Positions 12,060 through 20,330 of a stretch of 23,825 nt of DNA are shown here, piece by piece; position 1 is the stretch's first letter, and every line of letters begins with the position of its first letter. The position numbers and the translations under genes were made by a program. Under the pieces are notes generated by a model. That model did no database searches, was not told the DNA's origin, and saw only the letters and a program-made list of their open reading frames with translations. Location of the stretch: the IMG/VR virus record IMGVR_UViG_3300045141_000108, positions 1 through 23,825 of that record; one strand, given 5' to 3'. The DNA is from a virus.

Positions 12060-14082
12060 GCATGTAACTGGTGCTAAGTCTCAACGGGAACTGCTGAATT
12101 TTGCACAAGAGAAGTTCAGTAAGGCTAAAGAGTATCGGCAACAATTCGAAAATCAGTGGTATATGAATCTGGCGTTCTATTTTGGACGCCATTATTTGCA
12201 ATGGAATGTTTCAAATGGTACTGCTGCTGTTGCTCGAATGTTTGAACCTCCCGCTCCACCTTGGCGAGTTCGTCTTGTAGTTAACAAGATCAGAGCTTAT
12301 ACTCGTAAGGAAATGGCTAAGCTCACAAAGGAAAATCCTACTGGGTTTGTAGTTCCACAAAGCTCAGATGATGAGGATATTCTAGCTGCGCAGGCTGGTG
12401 ATCATCTAGCTGAGTTCTTCTGGCGGGAATTGCAAGTAGACCTTCAAATTCGTCGTGCAGTTTTCTGGATGAGTCTTACAGGTACAGGGTTCTTGAAGGA
12501 CGGATATGATCCGAATAAGAAATTTGATGCTGAAACTCAGGGTAATTGTTTTTGTGAACGAGTAACTCCACTACATATCTTCGTTCCTGATGTTCAGGAA
12601 GAAGAAATTGAAAATCAGCCTTGGGTTTTCCATGCTGCCAGTAAGTCTCCTGGCACAGTTGAGAACGTATATGGAGTAACTGCAAAGGCTGATTCTAAGG
12701 GTTCTGAAATGATTGAGGATCGGTTCCTCAATGCTATGGGTGTTCGACAGAATAGTAATAAGAACTACTGTTATGTCAAAGAGATGTGGATTAAGCCTGG
12801 TGCGGATAAGAGGTTTAAAGAAGGTGGATTGATTACCTGGATTGGTGATCAAGTTCTCCTAGTTCACAAGCAATGGCCTAACGCTCATGGAGATTATCCC
12901 TTCACTAAGATCGACCTAATGCCTACAGGTAGGTTCTACTCAGATTCTAGCGTAGTCGATCTAATCCCCCTTCAGAAAGACTACAACAGAACTCGGTCGC
13001 AATTGATTGAGGCGAAGAATCGTATGTCTAAGCCTCAATTGATTGCCCCGAGAGGATCAGTAGACCCTAATAAGATTACATCTGAGCCTGGTCTTATTAT
13101 TCAGTATCAGCCTGGATTCCAACCCCCTGAACCTTTGAAGATGGAGGGTATTCCTTCCTATGTAATGGAAGAGTTGAATCGTACTGATTCTGATATGCAG
13201 GACATTTCTTCTCAGCACGCTATTTCTCGTGGTGGTGCGCCTCCTGGGGTTCATGCGGCAGCAGCTATTTCTTACTTGTTGGAACAAGATGACTCAATTT
13301 TGGCCTCTGCTATTAGTTCCATTGAACTAGGTGCTGAGAAACTTACGAAGCATTTCTTGTCCTATGTTACTGAGTATTGGGATGCACCAAGACAAGTTCA
13401 GATTACAGGACAGAATGCTGGATTTGAAGTTTATGAACTAGATAAGAATTCTCTTGGTGGAAATACAAACTATGTAGTTCAGGCTGGTTCTGCGACGCCT
13501 CGCTCAACTGCTGCTAAACAAGCATTCATTATGGAGCTTTTCAAGATGGGTTTGGTTCCACCTGAGAAAACTCTTCGTTACTTGGAGATGAATGAGACTG
13601 GCAGGTTGTATGAGGAAATGCAGGTTAATGCTCGTCAGGCTCAACGTGAAAACGTAAGAATGGCGCATGGTGATCAGCCTTCAGTGAATACTTGGGATGA
13701 TCATATTGCTCACTTGACTGAGCATGATAATTACAGGAAGCGTCAAGAATACGAAACTCTTGATCCTGAAATTCAGACATATTTTGAAGAGCATGTTAGA
13801 GGACACAAAGCCTTTGTTCTGATCCATAAAGGTGTTCCACAGGAATTGGTTAATATGGCTCTCCAAGACCCCTCTGGAATGCAATTGGATAGTCTACTTT
13901 ATCAACCTCCACCGGGACAACCAATGCCGCCGGGACCAGGAATGGGGCCACCACCACCAGGACCACCAAAATCTCCGCCTCCTAATATGCCTGCTCCGGG
14001 ACCAGTTGGTCATCCACCAATTCCTAGTGGTGGACCACCGCCAGGAAATCCTCCACCGGGAATTGGAGGACCTCATCCATAA
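11995..14082 (+). CDS. Portal protein (695 aa) with proline-rich C-terminal extension
   Basis: The size, position after the terminase, and sequence pattern fit a podovirus portal: N-terminal helices (AKEYRQQFENQWYMNLAF, FGRHYLQWN), a conserved core with RLVVNKIRAYTRKEMAKL, the stem/clip region, then a crown with SQHAISRGGAPPGVHAAAAI. Twelve copies form the ring for DNA entry and tail attachment. The start is TTG 11995 with GGAG 9 bases upstream; ATG 12010 is the alternative. The last 60 residues are nearly all Pro, Gly and Met (from YQPPPGQPMPPGPG to GGPHP), unusual for a portal and similar to the protein at 15091. Its ATG-sharing junction with the next gene is TAATG. Confidence 0.9.
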   Translation: MSLTEMSSPNSASSQQTKTTFEHVTGAKSQRELLNFAQEKFSKAKEYRQQFENQWYMNLAFYFGRHYLQWNVSNGTAAVARMFEPPAPPWRVRLVVNKIRAYTRKEMAKLTKENPTGFVVPQSSDDEDILAAQAGDHLAEFFWRELQVDLQIRRAVFWMSLTGTGFLKDGYDPNKKFDAETQGNCFCERVTPLHIFVPDVQEEEIENQPWVFHAASKSPGTVENVYGVTAKADSKGSEMIEDRFLNAMGVRQNSNKNYCYVKEMWIKPGADKRFKEGGLITWIGDQVLLVHKQWPNAHGDYPFTKIDLMPTGRFYSDSSVVDLIPLQKDYNRTRSQLIEAKNRMSKPQLIAPRGSVDPNKITSEPGLIIQYQPGFQPPEPLKMEGIPSYVMEELNRTDSDMQDISSQHAISRGGAPPGVHAAAAISYLLEQDDSILASAISSIELGAEKLTKHFLSYVTEYWDAPRQVQITGQNAGFEVYELDKNSLGGNTNYVVQAGSATPRSTAAKQAFIMELFKMGLVPPEKTLRYLEMNETGRLYEEMQVNARQAQRENVRMAHGDQPSVNTWDDHIAHLTEHDNYRKRQEYETLDPEIQTYFEEHVRGHKAFVLIHKGVPQELVNMALQDPSGMQLDSLLYQPPPGQPMPPGPGMGPPPPGPPKSPPPNMPAPGPVGHPPIPSGGPPPGNPPPGIGGPHP

Positions 14083-14255
14083 TGCCTTGGACAGCACAAA
14101 GTTTCTCCAAGCATAATAAAGGTCTTAGTCCTTCTCAGAAAATTAAAGCAGCACAGATTGCTAATGATATTCTAGAGAAGGGTGGCTCTGAGGCTAGAGC
14201 TATCAAAATTGCAAATTCAGTCGTGGCCCGCAGGCTTACAAAAGGAAAGAAATGA
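14082..14255 (+). CDS. Small MPW-type phage protein (57 aa)
   Basis: ATG shares the A of the portal TAA; TGA at 14253-14255 is followed at once by the next ATG. The protein begins MPWTAQSFSKHNKGLSPSQ and continues KAAQIANDIL, GGSEARAIKIANSVVARRL, ending TKGKK. Small basic helical proteins with an MPW start, KHNK-x-LS and an AN-x-I-L...EA-x-AI-x-xAN pattern are frequent in tailed phages beside structural genes; their role is not known to me. The perfect fit between portal and next gene and the recognisable pattern make it a confident call despite its length. Confidence 0.8.
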   Translation: MPWTAQSFSKHNKGLSPSQKIKAAQIANDILEKGGSEARAIKIANSVVARRLTKGKK

Positions 14256-14747
14256 ATGGCTAACGCACAAATTGGAAACCGGGCAGGTGTGTCTGCTGTA
14301 GGAAATAACGGATTTTTGGCTAATATTACAGCAGATGGAGCTAACACTGTAACTGTTGATGATACATTTGATATTGATGTTGGTAGAAACATTGATATTG
14401 TTAATAAGAATACTGGTGCAGTTCTAGCTTCTGCTCGTCAAGTAACTAACATGACTTCTGCTGGAGTCATGACTTATGGTGGTGCAGATGTTGCAGCAAT
14501 TCCAGGTACTCATGTTGTTGTAGCTCCTGGTACTACAGTTCCATTTGGATATTCTAATTTGAATGGTGGATCAACTCCAGGTGAAGGATTTAATCTAGGT
14601 GGGGAAGCTACAACAATTGACCGTCTTCGTAATCGTCTTAATGGTATCAATGCTACTACCTATAGTAATACTGAACTTGATAAAATGACTGAGAACGATA
14701 TGATTTATGCTGTTCGTTTGTACGAAGCACCGGGGTCTATCAGGTAA
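14256..14747 (+). CDS. Capsid-associated protein sharing the major capsid insertion domain (163 aa)
   Basis: Residues 20-90 match the insertion domain of the major capsid protein in this window: TADGANTVTVD is identical in both (25-35 here), followed by VGxxIDI, TGAxxAxxRQ-x-T and TYxGADV at the same spacing. The rest (residues 92-163) contains GYSNLNGGSTPGEGFNLGG and a helical end (IDRLRNRLNGINATT, TELDKMTENDMIYAVRLYEAPG). A decoration, cement or head-fibre role is suggested because it shares a capsid surface domain and lies between portal and scaffold. That is inference; a structural copy packed in the head is also possible. Confidence 0.75.
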   Translation: MANAQIGNRAGVSAVGNNGFLANITADGANTVTVDDTFDIDVGRNIDIVNKNTGAVLASARQVTNMTSAGVMTYGGADVAAIPGTHVVVAPGTTVPFGYSNLNGGSTPGEGFNLGGEATTIDRLRNRLNGINATTYSNTELDKMTENDMIYAVRLYEAPGSIR

Positions 14748-15091
14748 TGGCTAAGAAAAAGACTTCAACCCCAATGATTTCAGGGAGTCCATCAGAAGAA
14801 GCTTCTGAGAAACCTGGGATGGATACTCCTGCCGAAGAATCAGCAGAAGTTGGTAAGCCTCCTGTTAAGGTTACCAAGAAGTCTATGAATCGTAGACTTC
14901 AAAAAGCTATTCCTACGAATCAAGCATTGAAGCCTAATAGTAATAAGGTGACAACTTTTAAGAAGCCTGGATTCCAAGCTGGTGGACTTCTACAACAAAT
15001 TCAAGGTGGGCATCCTCCTTCTCCACAGCATGTTATTAATGTGAATGTTCATCCAGCGGTTTCACGTAGACTTCAAACAAGGAATAAATAA
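14747..15091 (+). CDS. Basic, probably disordered hypothetical protein (114 aa)
   Basis: ATG overlaps the previous TAA (TAATGG). The protein starts MAKKKTSTPMISGSPSEE, has an acidic stretch (EEASEKPGMDTPAEESAE), then basic segments (KVTKKSMNRRLQKAIP, NKVTTFKKPGFQAGG) and ends VHPAVSRRLQTRNK. The composition suggests it is mostly unstructured. Two RRLQ peptides occur in it, a motif shared with neighbouring small genes. Its position between the capsid-domain protein and the scaffold suggests a minor head component or assembly aid; the family is not known. Confidence 0.7.
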   Translation: MAKKKTSTPMISGSPSEEASEKPGMDTPAEESAEVGKPPVKVTKKSMNRRLQKAIPTNQALKPNSNKVTTFKKPGFQAGGLLQQIQGGHPPSPQHVINVNVHPAVSRRLQTRNK

Positions 15092-15525
15092 TGCCTCCTG
15101 CTCCCCCTGCTCCACCAGCTAAGAAAAAGAATCCTCCCCCTTCTACTAATAAACCTCCGCCTCGTGGGGGTGGTGGGGGTGGAAGTATTCCTCCACAATT
15201 GCTAATGGCATTAATGGCCCAACAAGGTGGTGGTGAACCACAAGGTCCACCAGGAATGGGACCACAAGGAATGCCTCCGGGAATGCCACCTCCAGGAATG
15301 GGTGGTGGAATGGGTGGGCCAGGAATGCCACCACAAGGAGTTCCACCCCAAATTCTTGCATTAATGGGTGGTGGTGCTGGTCCTCCAGGTGGAACTTTGC
15401 CAGGAGGAATGCCACCGGGAATGGGTGGAATGGGTGGTCCTCCACCGCCTCAAATGTCTGGCGGAATGGGACAAGGAATGCCTCCAATGATGCAAGCCGC
15501 ACTACAACGTAGACTAGGAATGTAG
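15091..15525 (+). CDS. Gly/Pro/Met-rich repetitive protein (144 aa)
   Basis: ATG overlaps the previous TAA. The sequence begins MPPAPPAPPAKKKNPPPS, has a run of six Gly (RGGGGGGS), then irregular repeats of PPGM, GMGG and PQG between residues 48 and 130. Two short helical elements stand out: PPQLLMALMAQQ and PPQILALMGG, near-repeats of each other. It ends MQAALQRRLGM. It is not a regular collagen repeat. Such Met-rich linkers could act as sticky, flexible material in the head, and the portal tail has similar composition. The opposite-strand open frame here is a by-product of the base composition. The function is unknown. Confidence 0.7.
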   Translation: MPPAPPAPPAKKKNPPPSTNKPPPRGGGGGGSIPPQLLMALMAQQGGGEPQGPPGMGPQGMPPGMPPPGMGGGMGGPGMPPQGVPPQILALMGGGAGPPGGTLPGGMPPGMGGMGGPPPPQMSGGMGQGMPPMMQAALQRRLGM

Positions 15526-15530
15526 ATAAA

Positions 15531-16397
15531 ATGTCTGATCCATCAAGCCAGGGGCCTCCTGATATTTCGGCATTTCTGCCAGCACAGGAGACTACAGCTG
15601 AAGAAACTTCAATTCCAGAAACTGAAGGCCAGGCCGAGAGCAGCCTTTCAGACGGCTTTCTAGCCAACATTCCAGATAAAGATAGGGCCGTTGTTCAGAG
15701 GTACGTCAAAGACTGGGATGCAGGTGTAACTAAGCGTTTCCAGGAGATTCATGATTCGTATTCTCCCTACAAAGAATTGGGAGATGTTGATTCTCTTAAG
15801 CAGGCTCTTGAACTCTATCAAATGGTTGATACTCAGCCTGAGGTAGTTTACGAAGCACTTAAGCAGCATTTTGAACAACAAGGTGTTCCTAATGCGTTTC
15901 AACAGCAGCCTCCTAATCAGGGAGTACCGAATCAGTTTCCACAGAACGGTCAGTTTCCCCAACAACCTCAACAGATGAATCCACAGTTGCAACAAGCCTT
16001 AAGTCCATTCTTGACTCCCCTACAGGAGCAGTTGGCTTCACAGCAACAACTAATGGCTCAAATGGCTGATGTAATTGTGAGTGGACATAGAAGCACCCAG
16101 GAACAACAGGAAGATGCTGCGCTGGACGGTTATCTTGATGAACTCCGGCAGAAGCATGGAGATTTTCCTGAGGACGTAATTCTTCTCCATTTGTATCAGA
16201 ACCCTGGTTCAACTGGTGATCAAGCTATTGCTGCGTGGAAATCTTCAATGCAGCAATTCTTCCCCTCAGCACAACCTCCGCCTCCTGTATTAACAGGTGG
16301 TTCTGTTCCTCAAAATACTGTTGATGTTGGTTCAATGGATTCCAAGGACGTTAGGAGTCTTGTTGCCAATGTAATGGCAGCAACTCAGAACCAATAA
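15531..16397 (+). CDS. Capsid scaffolding protein (288 aa)
   Basis: This gene lies directly before the major capsid gene, the usual place for a scaffold. It starts MSDPSSQGPPDISAFLP. Residues 40-90 show the scaffold-like pattern FLANIPDKDRAVVQRYVKDW, then AGVTKRFQEIHDSYSPYKEL. Residues 118-190 are Gln/Pro-rich and probably coiled or disordered (QQQPPNQGVPNQFPQ), and the C-terminus is helical (DSKDVRSLVANVMAA), suited to binding the coat. Scaffolds guide coat assembly and leave or are cleaved before packaging. No protease gene is seen in the window. The assignment rests on position and pattern. Confidence 0.78.
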   Translation: MSDPSSQGPPDISAFLPAQETTAEETSIPETEGQAESSLSDGFLANIPDKDRAVVQRYVKDWDAGVTKRFQEIHDSYSPYKELGDVDSLKQALELYQMVDTQPEVVYEALKQHFEQQGVPNAFQQQPPNQGVPNQFPQNGQFPQQPQQMNPQLQQALSPFLTPLQEQLASQQQLMAQMADVIVSGHRSTQEQQEDAALDGYLDELRQKHGDFPEDVILLHLYQNPGSTGDQAIAAWKSSMQQFFPSAQPPPPVLTGGSVPQNTVDVGSMDSKDVRSLVANVMAATQNQ

Positions 16398-16414
16398 TCT
16401 GCAAAGGATAAACA

Positions 16415-17623
16415 ATGGCCCAAGCCACGATGACGGCTTTGACGGCTATTCTGAAGGAAATTTATGAGGGACGTATTGAGACTCAGCTTCAGAATGAAGT
16501 CGTTGCAGCCACGAGAATTGAGCGTACTTCCGATGGTGTTGTAGAAACTGTCGGTGGTAAGTATGTGGATTTCCCAATTCGTGTCGGTCGTAACTCTGGT
16601 ATTGGTAACCGACTCGAAAACGAAGCCCTGCCTGCTGCTGGCGCTCAGCAATACGCTGCACCCCATGTTCCTTTGACCTACTGTTATGGTAGAGTTCGTC
16701 TTACAGGCCAGTTGATTGAACTGGCTGAGAAGAACTACCAGTCATTCTCTTCTGCTCTTGATGAGGAAATGAATGGTGTTAAGGATGACGCAGCCAAAGA
16801 CTACAACCGTCAACTCTACGGTAACGGTACTGGTGCTATGGCTAGTGTTACTGCTGACGGTGCAAACACTGTTACTGTTGACAATATTCAGTATCTTGAA
16901 GTAGGTCAACAGATTGACATTCGTACTCGCTCGACAGGAGCTACTGTTGCGGCGAACCGTCAGATCACAGCAATTAACGAAAACACCAAGGTTATTACCT
17001 ACGATGGTGCTGATGTTACTGCCACAGCAACAGAAGGCATTTATCGTATGGATAACTTTGCGGGTGGAACTTCACGAGAGCTTTCTGGATTTGATCTTAT
17101 TATCTCAGATACTCTCGTCCTTCACGGTGTCGATCCTGCTTTGCAGCCCAAGTGGAAGGCCACGGTCAAGAATAATCCTGCTGGTGCCGGAACTTTGAGG
17201 GCACTTTCAGAAGGTATTATGATTGAGACGTGTGACGCTGTTAGAACTAAGGGTGGAAAGACCACGGCTATCTTTACTGGTCTTGGTTGCCGCCGGGCGT
17301 ACTTCAATCTCTTGGTTCAGCAGAGGCGTTACACTGACACTAAATCCTTCGCAGGTGGTTTCCAGGGCTTGCCATTTAACTACGGAACTGAGATTCCTGT
17401 AGTGGAAGATGTGGATTGCAAGCCTAATACCATGAAGTTCCTTGATGAGCCTGCTTTTAAGATTTTCCGTAATAAGCCCTGGCATTGGGGAGACACTGAC
17501 GGAACGGTTCTTAAGTGGGTTGGTGGATACGATGCTTGGGAAGGTTTCCTTAAGCAGTATTCCGAACTTGGAACTACTCGTCGTAATGGTCATGGTACAC
17601 TGAACGACCTTATTGAAGGTTAA
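16415..17623 (+). CDS. Major capsid protein with insertion domain (402 aa)
   Basis: AAAGGA stands 6 bases before the ATG, one of the better ribosome sites here, as expected for the most abundant virion protein. Residues 1-135 (TALTAILKEIYEGRIETQL, VDFPIRVGRNSGIGNRLE, SFSSALDEEMNG) and 213-402 (FDLIISDTLVLHG, GLPFNYGTEIPVVEDVDC, WHWGDTDGTVLKWVGG) fit an HK97-fold coat. Residues about 140-212 are a beta-rich insertion starting near MASVTADGANTVTVD and ending EGIYRMDN, closely related to the small protein at 14256. Insertion domains commonly decorate or stabilise capsids. There is no sign of an N-terminal delta domain or cleavage site. A hairpin follows the gene. Confidence 0.9.
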   Translation: MAQATMTALTAILKEIYEGRIETQLQNEVVAATRIERTSDGVVETVGGKYVDFPIRVGRNSGIGNRLENEALPAAGAQQYAAPHVPLTYCYGRVRLTGQLIELAEKNYQSFSSALDEEMNGVKDDAAKDYNRQLYGNGTGAMASVTADGANTVTVDNIQYLEVGQQIDIRTRSTGATVAANRQITAINENTKVITYDGADVTATATEGIYRMDNFAGGTSRELSGFDLIISDTLVLHGVDPALQPKWKATVKNNPAGAGTLRALSEGIMIETCDAVRTKGGKTTAIFTGLGCRRAYFNLLVQQRRYTDTKSFAGGFQGLPFNYGTEIPVVEDVDCKPNTMKFLDEPAFKIFRNKPWHWGDTDGTVLKWVGGYDAWEGFLKQYSELGTTRRNGHGTLNDLIEG

Positions 17624-17630
17624 CAATTCG

Positions 17631-17671
17631 GCGGGGGTGGGAGTTTCTTGTGTGGTTTCTCTCACCCCCGC
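17631..17671 (+). terminator. Hairpin after major capsid gene (attenuator or partial terminator)
   Basis: GCGGGGGTGGGAG (17631-17643) pairs with CTCTCACCCCCGC (17659-17671), 13 pairs with one G-U, around a 15-base T-rich loop. No T run follows, so it is more likely to reduce or stabilise the transcript end than to stop it fully. It lies between the capsid gene and the next start, which fits a drop in expression after the capsid. Confidence 0.7.
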
Positions 17672-17690
17672 TGAGCCATTAGGAGATTAA

Positions 17691-18164
17691 GTGGACGAAA
17701 AGAAAAGACTTATTGAACTTGCAGACGGGTCATACGTTGAATCTGATGTTCTCAATATTGTTGAGAAGATCAGAGCGTATGATCCTAATCTTAATATTAA
17801 ATATTGCGACCCTGCTCTTGCTGATCTTGATGATGCTCCTTATAAGATCGTGGAATTATGTCCAGATGGTGTTGAGCGAGTTGTATTCTATGTCTGGAAG
17901 CTAGATGAAACGATCCTTGAACGAATTTACGCCGCTGACAATGCTTGTAATAATGTTCTTGTCGGGCTTAATAACAATAATCTTATTGCTAAGAAGGCTC
18001 AGGAGCGTCGCTATGAGGAAATTAGATTGGAAGATCAAGATATTGTAGCAAGTTACTTGAAATCCCCGAAGGGGAAGTTTAGTTTCAAGCGTCGTGAAGA
18101 TGATGCTCTAGTCACTATTGACGATCAAGAAGGTAGAAGGCATAAAGTCAATGAACGTCGGTGA
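17691..18164 (+). CDS. Hypothetical virion-region protein (157 aa)
   Basis: GTG start with AGGAG 5 bases upstream. The protein starts (M)DEKKRLIELADGSYVESDV and shows KIVELCPDGVERVVFYVWKLDE, ILERIYAADNACNNVLVGL, and a basic, probably extended C-terminus (YLKSPKGKFSFKRREDD, RRHKVNERR). The N-terminal part looks alpha/beta. It sits between coat and adaptor, the slot in which head-completion or minor capsid proteins are found, but no family is recognised. It overlaps the next gene by 14 bases. Confidence 0.75.
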   Translation: MDEKKRLIELADGSYVESDVLNIVEKIRAYDPNLNIKYCDPALADLDDAPYKIVELCPDGVERVVFYVWKLDETILERIYAADNACNNVLVGLNNNNLIAKKAQERRYEEIRLEDQDIVASYLKSPKGKFSFKRREDDALVTIDDQEGRRHKVNERR

Positions 18165-18807
18165 CATTAAGCGTCGAGCCACTAATATGCTTGGTGATGA
18201 TGCTAAGTTAGTATTTGAAGATGTTGATCTAATGGATTACATTAATGACGCACAGGTAGATTTATGTCGTAAGACTGACATACTTCGAGGAACACTGTTA
18301 TTGGCTATTAATGCTGGAGTAGAGTCTTATACCCTTACCTCAGACGTTATTGATATTCAACGTGTGACTTATGCTGGAACGAAGTTGTATAAGACTACTT
18401 GGCAGGAAATTGATCTGTTTGATCCCAGCAAGGATACAGCAACTATTGGGGGAGCTACTGGAACGGGAGTCCCTACTCATTATCATAGAGAGGGCATGAA
18501 TATCTTTCTGTACCCTATTCCAAACTTTACTCAGAATGCTAGTTTAAGAATCTATTATTCTCGTACCCCCGCAGTTCTGGCAGTAGATACTGATACTCCC
18601 GAAATTCCTCTTTCTATGCATGAAGATTTGGTGCTTCGAGTAGTTGGTAAAGGTCATGAACAGGTTGAGGATTTTCAGGCTTCTACCAGTAAGATGACTG
18701 AGTACGACAAGGCCATTGTATTGTCCCAAGAGCAATCTCAAGAGGGTTCAGATGAATCCTACCCAGTAGTGCGAGATACTGAAATTGGTGTTTGGAGTGG
18801 ACATTAA
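18151..18807 (+). CDS. Head-tail adaptor / tail tubular A-like protein (218 aa)
   Basis: I choose ATG 18151 (MNVGDIKRRATNMLGDD) with AGAAGG 10 bases upstream; an upstream TTG at 18118 has no support. The pattern is that of podovirus adaptor proteins that ring the portal: FEDVDLMDYINDAQVDLCR, YTLTSDVIDIQRVTYAG, a G-x-P-x-x-Y segment (GVPTHYHREGMNIFLYPIP), LRIYYSRTPA, and a helical end (MHEDLVLRVVGKGHEQ, MTEYDKAIVLSQEQ). It connects the portal to the nozzle. Its TAA overlaps the next ATG by one base. Confidence 0.78.
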   Translation: MNVGDIKRRATNMLGDDAKLVFEDVDLMDYINDAQVDLCRKTDILRGTLLLAINAGVESYTLTSDVIDIQRVTYAGTKLYKTTWQEIDLFDPSKDTATIGGATGTGVPTHYHREGMNIFLYPIPNFTQNASLRIYYSRTPAVLAVDTDTPEIPLSMHEDLVLRVVGKGHEQVEDFQASTSKMTEYDKAIVLSQEQSQEGSDESYPVVRDTEIGVWSGH

Positions 18808-20330
18808 TGGCTCGTCCTAGAGAGTTCAACGATTTTGAGATTAGTAAATTTGCGGGCCTTGATCTTCGAGGTCCTGTAGAACTTCAACCAGAAAAAACAC
18901 TTACAAAGTGTATGAACTTTGAAGTTGGGTTACTTGGGGAACTTCGTAAGCGTCCAGGCATAGTTCAACAGCATAGTGGAGCTACACTAACTCCTGCTGG
19001 AAATGGAGTTAAACTTCTAGGTCAATTGTCAAATGATACCTATAGTCAGATCATTGCTCAGACAGATGATGTTGCAAGTCCTGGGAATGGAAAAGTATAT
19101 GCTTCCAGTGATAGTGGAGTAACTTGGGCACAGATTTCAACTCCTGCTGCTGGTACATTTAATTGTGGTAAAGGAATCCAATATGGGGGTAATTTCCATA
19201 TGCCCTCAACTGGAGGTCTTCAAAGATGGGATGGAGCTACTTGGACTACCTTTAGTACTGGAATTCCACATTCAGTTCTTCGTGGAGTAATTCTTCAGGA
19301 TAGGTTATTCATAGTTGAGATTAATACTGGTTTTATTAAATATTCAAATGTTGCAGATTTAGGTACATGGCCTTCTGGAAACTCTATTGGATTTAGTTCT
19401 GAAGATAGAGATAAACTTGTTGGAATCATTGCTTATAGAGATCGCTTAGTTACTCTTCGTCAGAATTCAATCAACGTCATCTACTTGAATGGTCCTCCAA
19501 CTTCTTGGAATGTGAAGCAACTTCCATTTAATGTAGGTGTACCTAATGAGGATTGTGCAGTAGTTTATAATGATCTGCTGTACCTTTGCTCATATGATGG
19601 AGTTTATCGTACTGATCTAACCCAAATTGAAGAAATCTCTAAACCTATTGCACCTATCTTCTTGAAGAGACGTAAGGCAGTTTTTAGTTTAATTCAAAAA
19701 TATAATGATACCATCGGATATTACAATGGAAGAGTTATCTGTTCTATGTTGACAGATACTACTACTTGTCGTATGATGGTATTCAATATTGATAACAATA
19801 CTTGGACAGAGTGGCTTCCTAATATCAGTAGCGGTACTACCTTTGCTTACAATCCTCCTAGAGATATGCTTTCTATTCAGCTTGGTAGGAGAGTAGGTGG
19901 TATTCCATATACCAAAGAAGGACTTTATATGTCCTTCAATGATGCTGGAAAGATACATTTCTTTGATGATCAGAATCCTGTGTATGGAGATGATGTTACT
20001 GGATTAGCTCCAATAACAACCGTAGTTAGAACTAAATCAACTGATGCTGATCTTCCATCGGAACAGAAGCGTGCAGCTAGATTTGCTGTTAGAGCACATA
20101 AAACAGGTGCTCTTGCTAATCTAACAGGTCTATATAGTGTTAATGGAGTAGATGGTCCTACATTTCCTGTTCCTGTTGATGTTATTGCCAAACAGGCGAG
20201 ACTAAAAGGCCCTGGATGGTTCAGACAAGTAGCATTTGAAATGTCTGATTCTTCTACAAGTTATATTGAGATAGAAGATTTTGTTATTGCAATCAAGAGG
20301 AAGAGTGATATTACCGAGGCAGCTACATGA
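18807..20330 (+). CDS. Tail nozzle / tail tubular B-like beta-propeller protein (507 aa)
   Basis: The ATG at 18807 overlaps the previous TAA, and GGAG lies 9 bases before it; the earlier TTG at 18792 is not needed. The N-terminus has the typical opening of podovirus nozzle proteins: KFAGLDLRGPVELQPE, NFEVGLLGELRKRPGIVQ. It is followed by repeated beta blades with W and G turns (GNGKVYASSDSGVTWAQIS, GNFHMPSTGGLQRWDGATW, DLLYLCSYDGVYRTDLTQI, RMMVFNIDNNTWTEWLP). The C-terminus (KGPGWFRQVAFEMSDSS, IEIEDFVIAIKRK) is beta-rich. This protein forms the tail tip channel and may hold the fibres. Confidence 0.8.
   Translation: MARPREFNDFEISKFAGLDLRGPVELQPEKTLTKCMNFEVGLLGELRKRPGIVQQHSGATLTPAGNGVKLLGQLSNDTYSQIIAQTDDVASPGNGKVYASSDSGVTWAQISTPAAGTFNCGKGIQYGGNFHMPSTGGLQRWDGATWTTFSTGIPHSVLRGVILQDRLFIVEINTGFIKYSNVADLGTWPSGNSIGFSSEDRDKLVGIIAYRDRLVTLRQNSINVIYLNGPPTSWNVKQLPFNVGVPNEDCAVVYNDLLYLCSYDGVYRTDLTQIEEISKPIAPIFLKRRKAVFSLIQKYNDTIGYYNGRVICSMLTDTTTCRMMVFNIDNNTWTEWLPNISSGTTFAYNPPRDMLSIQLGRRVGGIPYTKEGLYMSFNDAGKIHFFDDQNPVYGDDVTGLAPITTVVRTKSTDADLPSEQKRAARFAVRAHKTGALANLTGLYSVNGVDGPTFPVPVDVIAKQARLKGPGWFRQVAFEMSDSSTSYIEIEDFVIAIKRKSDITEAAT

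Noticed and set aside
13832-14116. A 94-codon plus-strand frame over the portal end
   Set aside because: Product rich in His, Gln and Asp from frame-shifted CCACCA repeats; the portal frame and the MPW gene explain the sequence.
15146-15670. A 174-codon open frame on the minus strand
   Set aside because: It mirrors the Pro/Gly-rich gene and the scaffold start; its His/Val/Phe-rich product is what the reverse of CC- and GG-rich repeats gives.
17207-17665. A 152-codon minus-strand frame opposite the capsid gene
   Set aside because: It is antisense to the capsid gene and runs through the hairpin; no ribosome site or motif.
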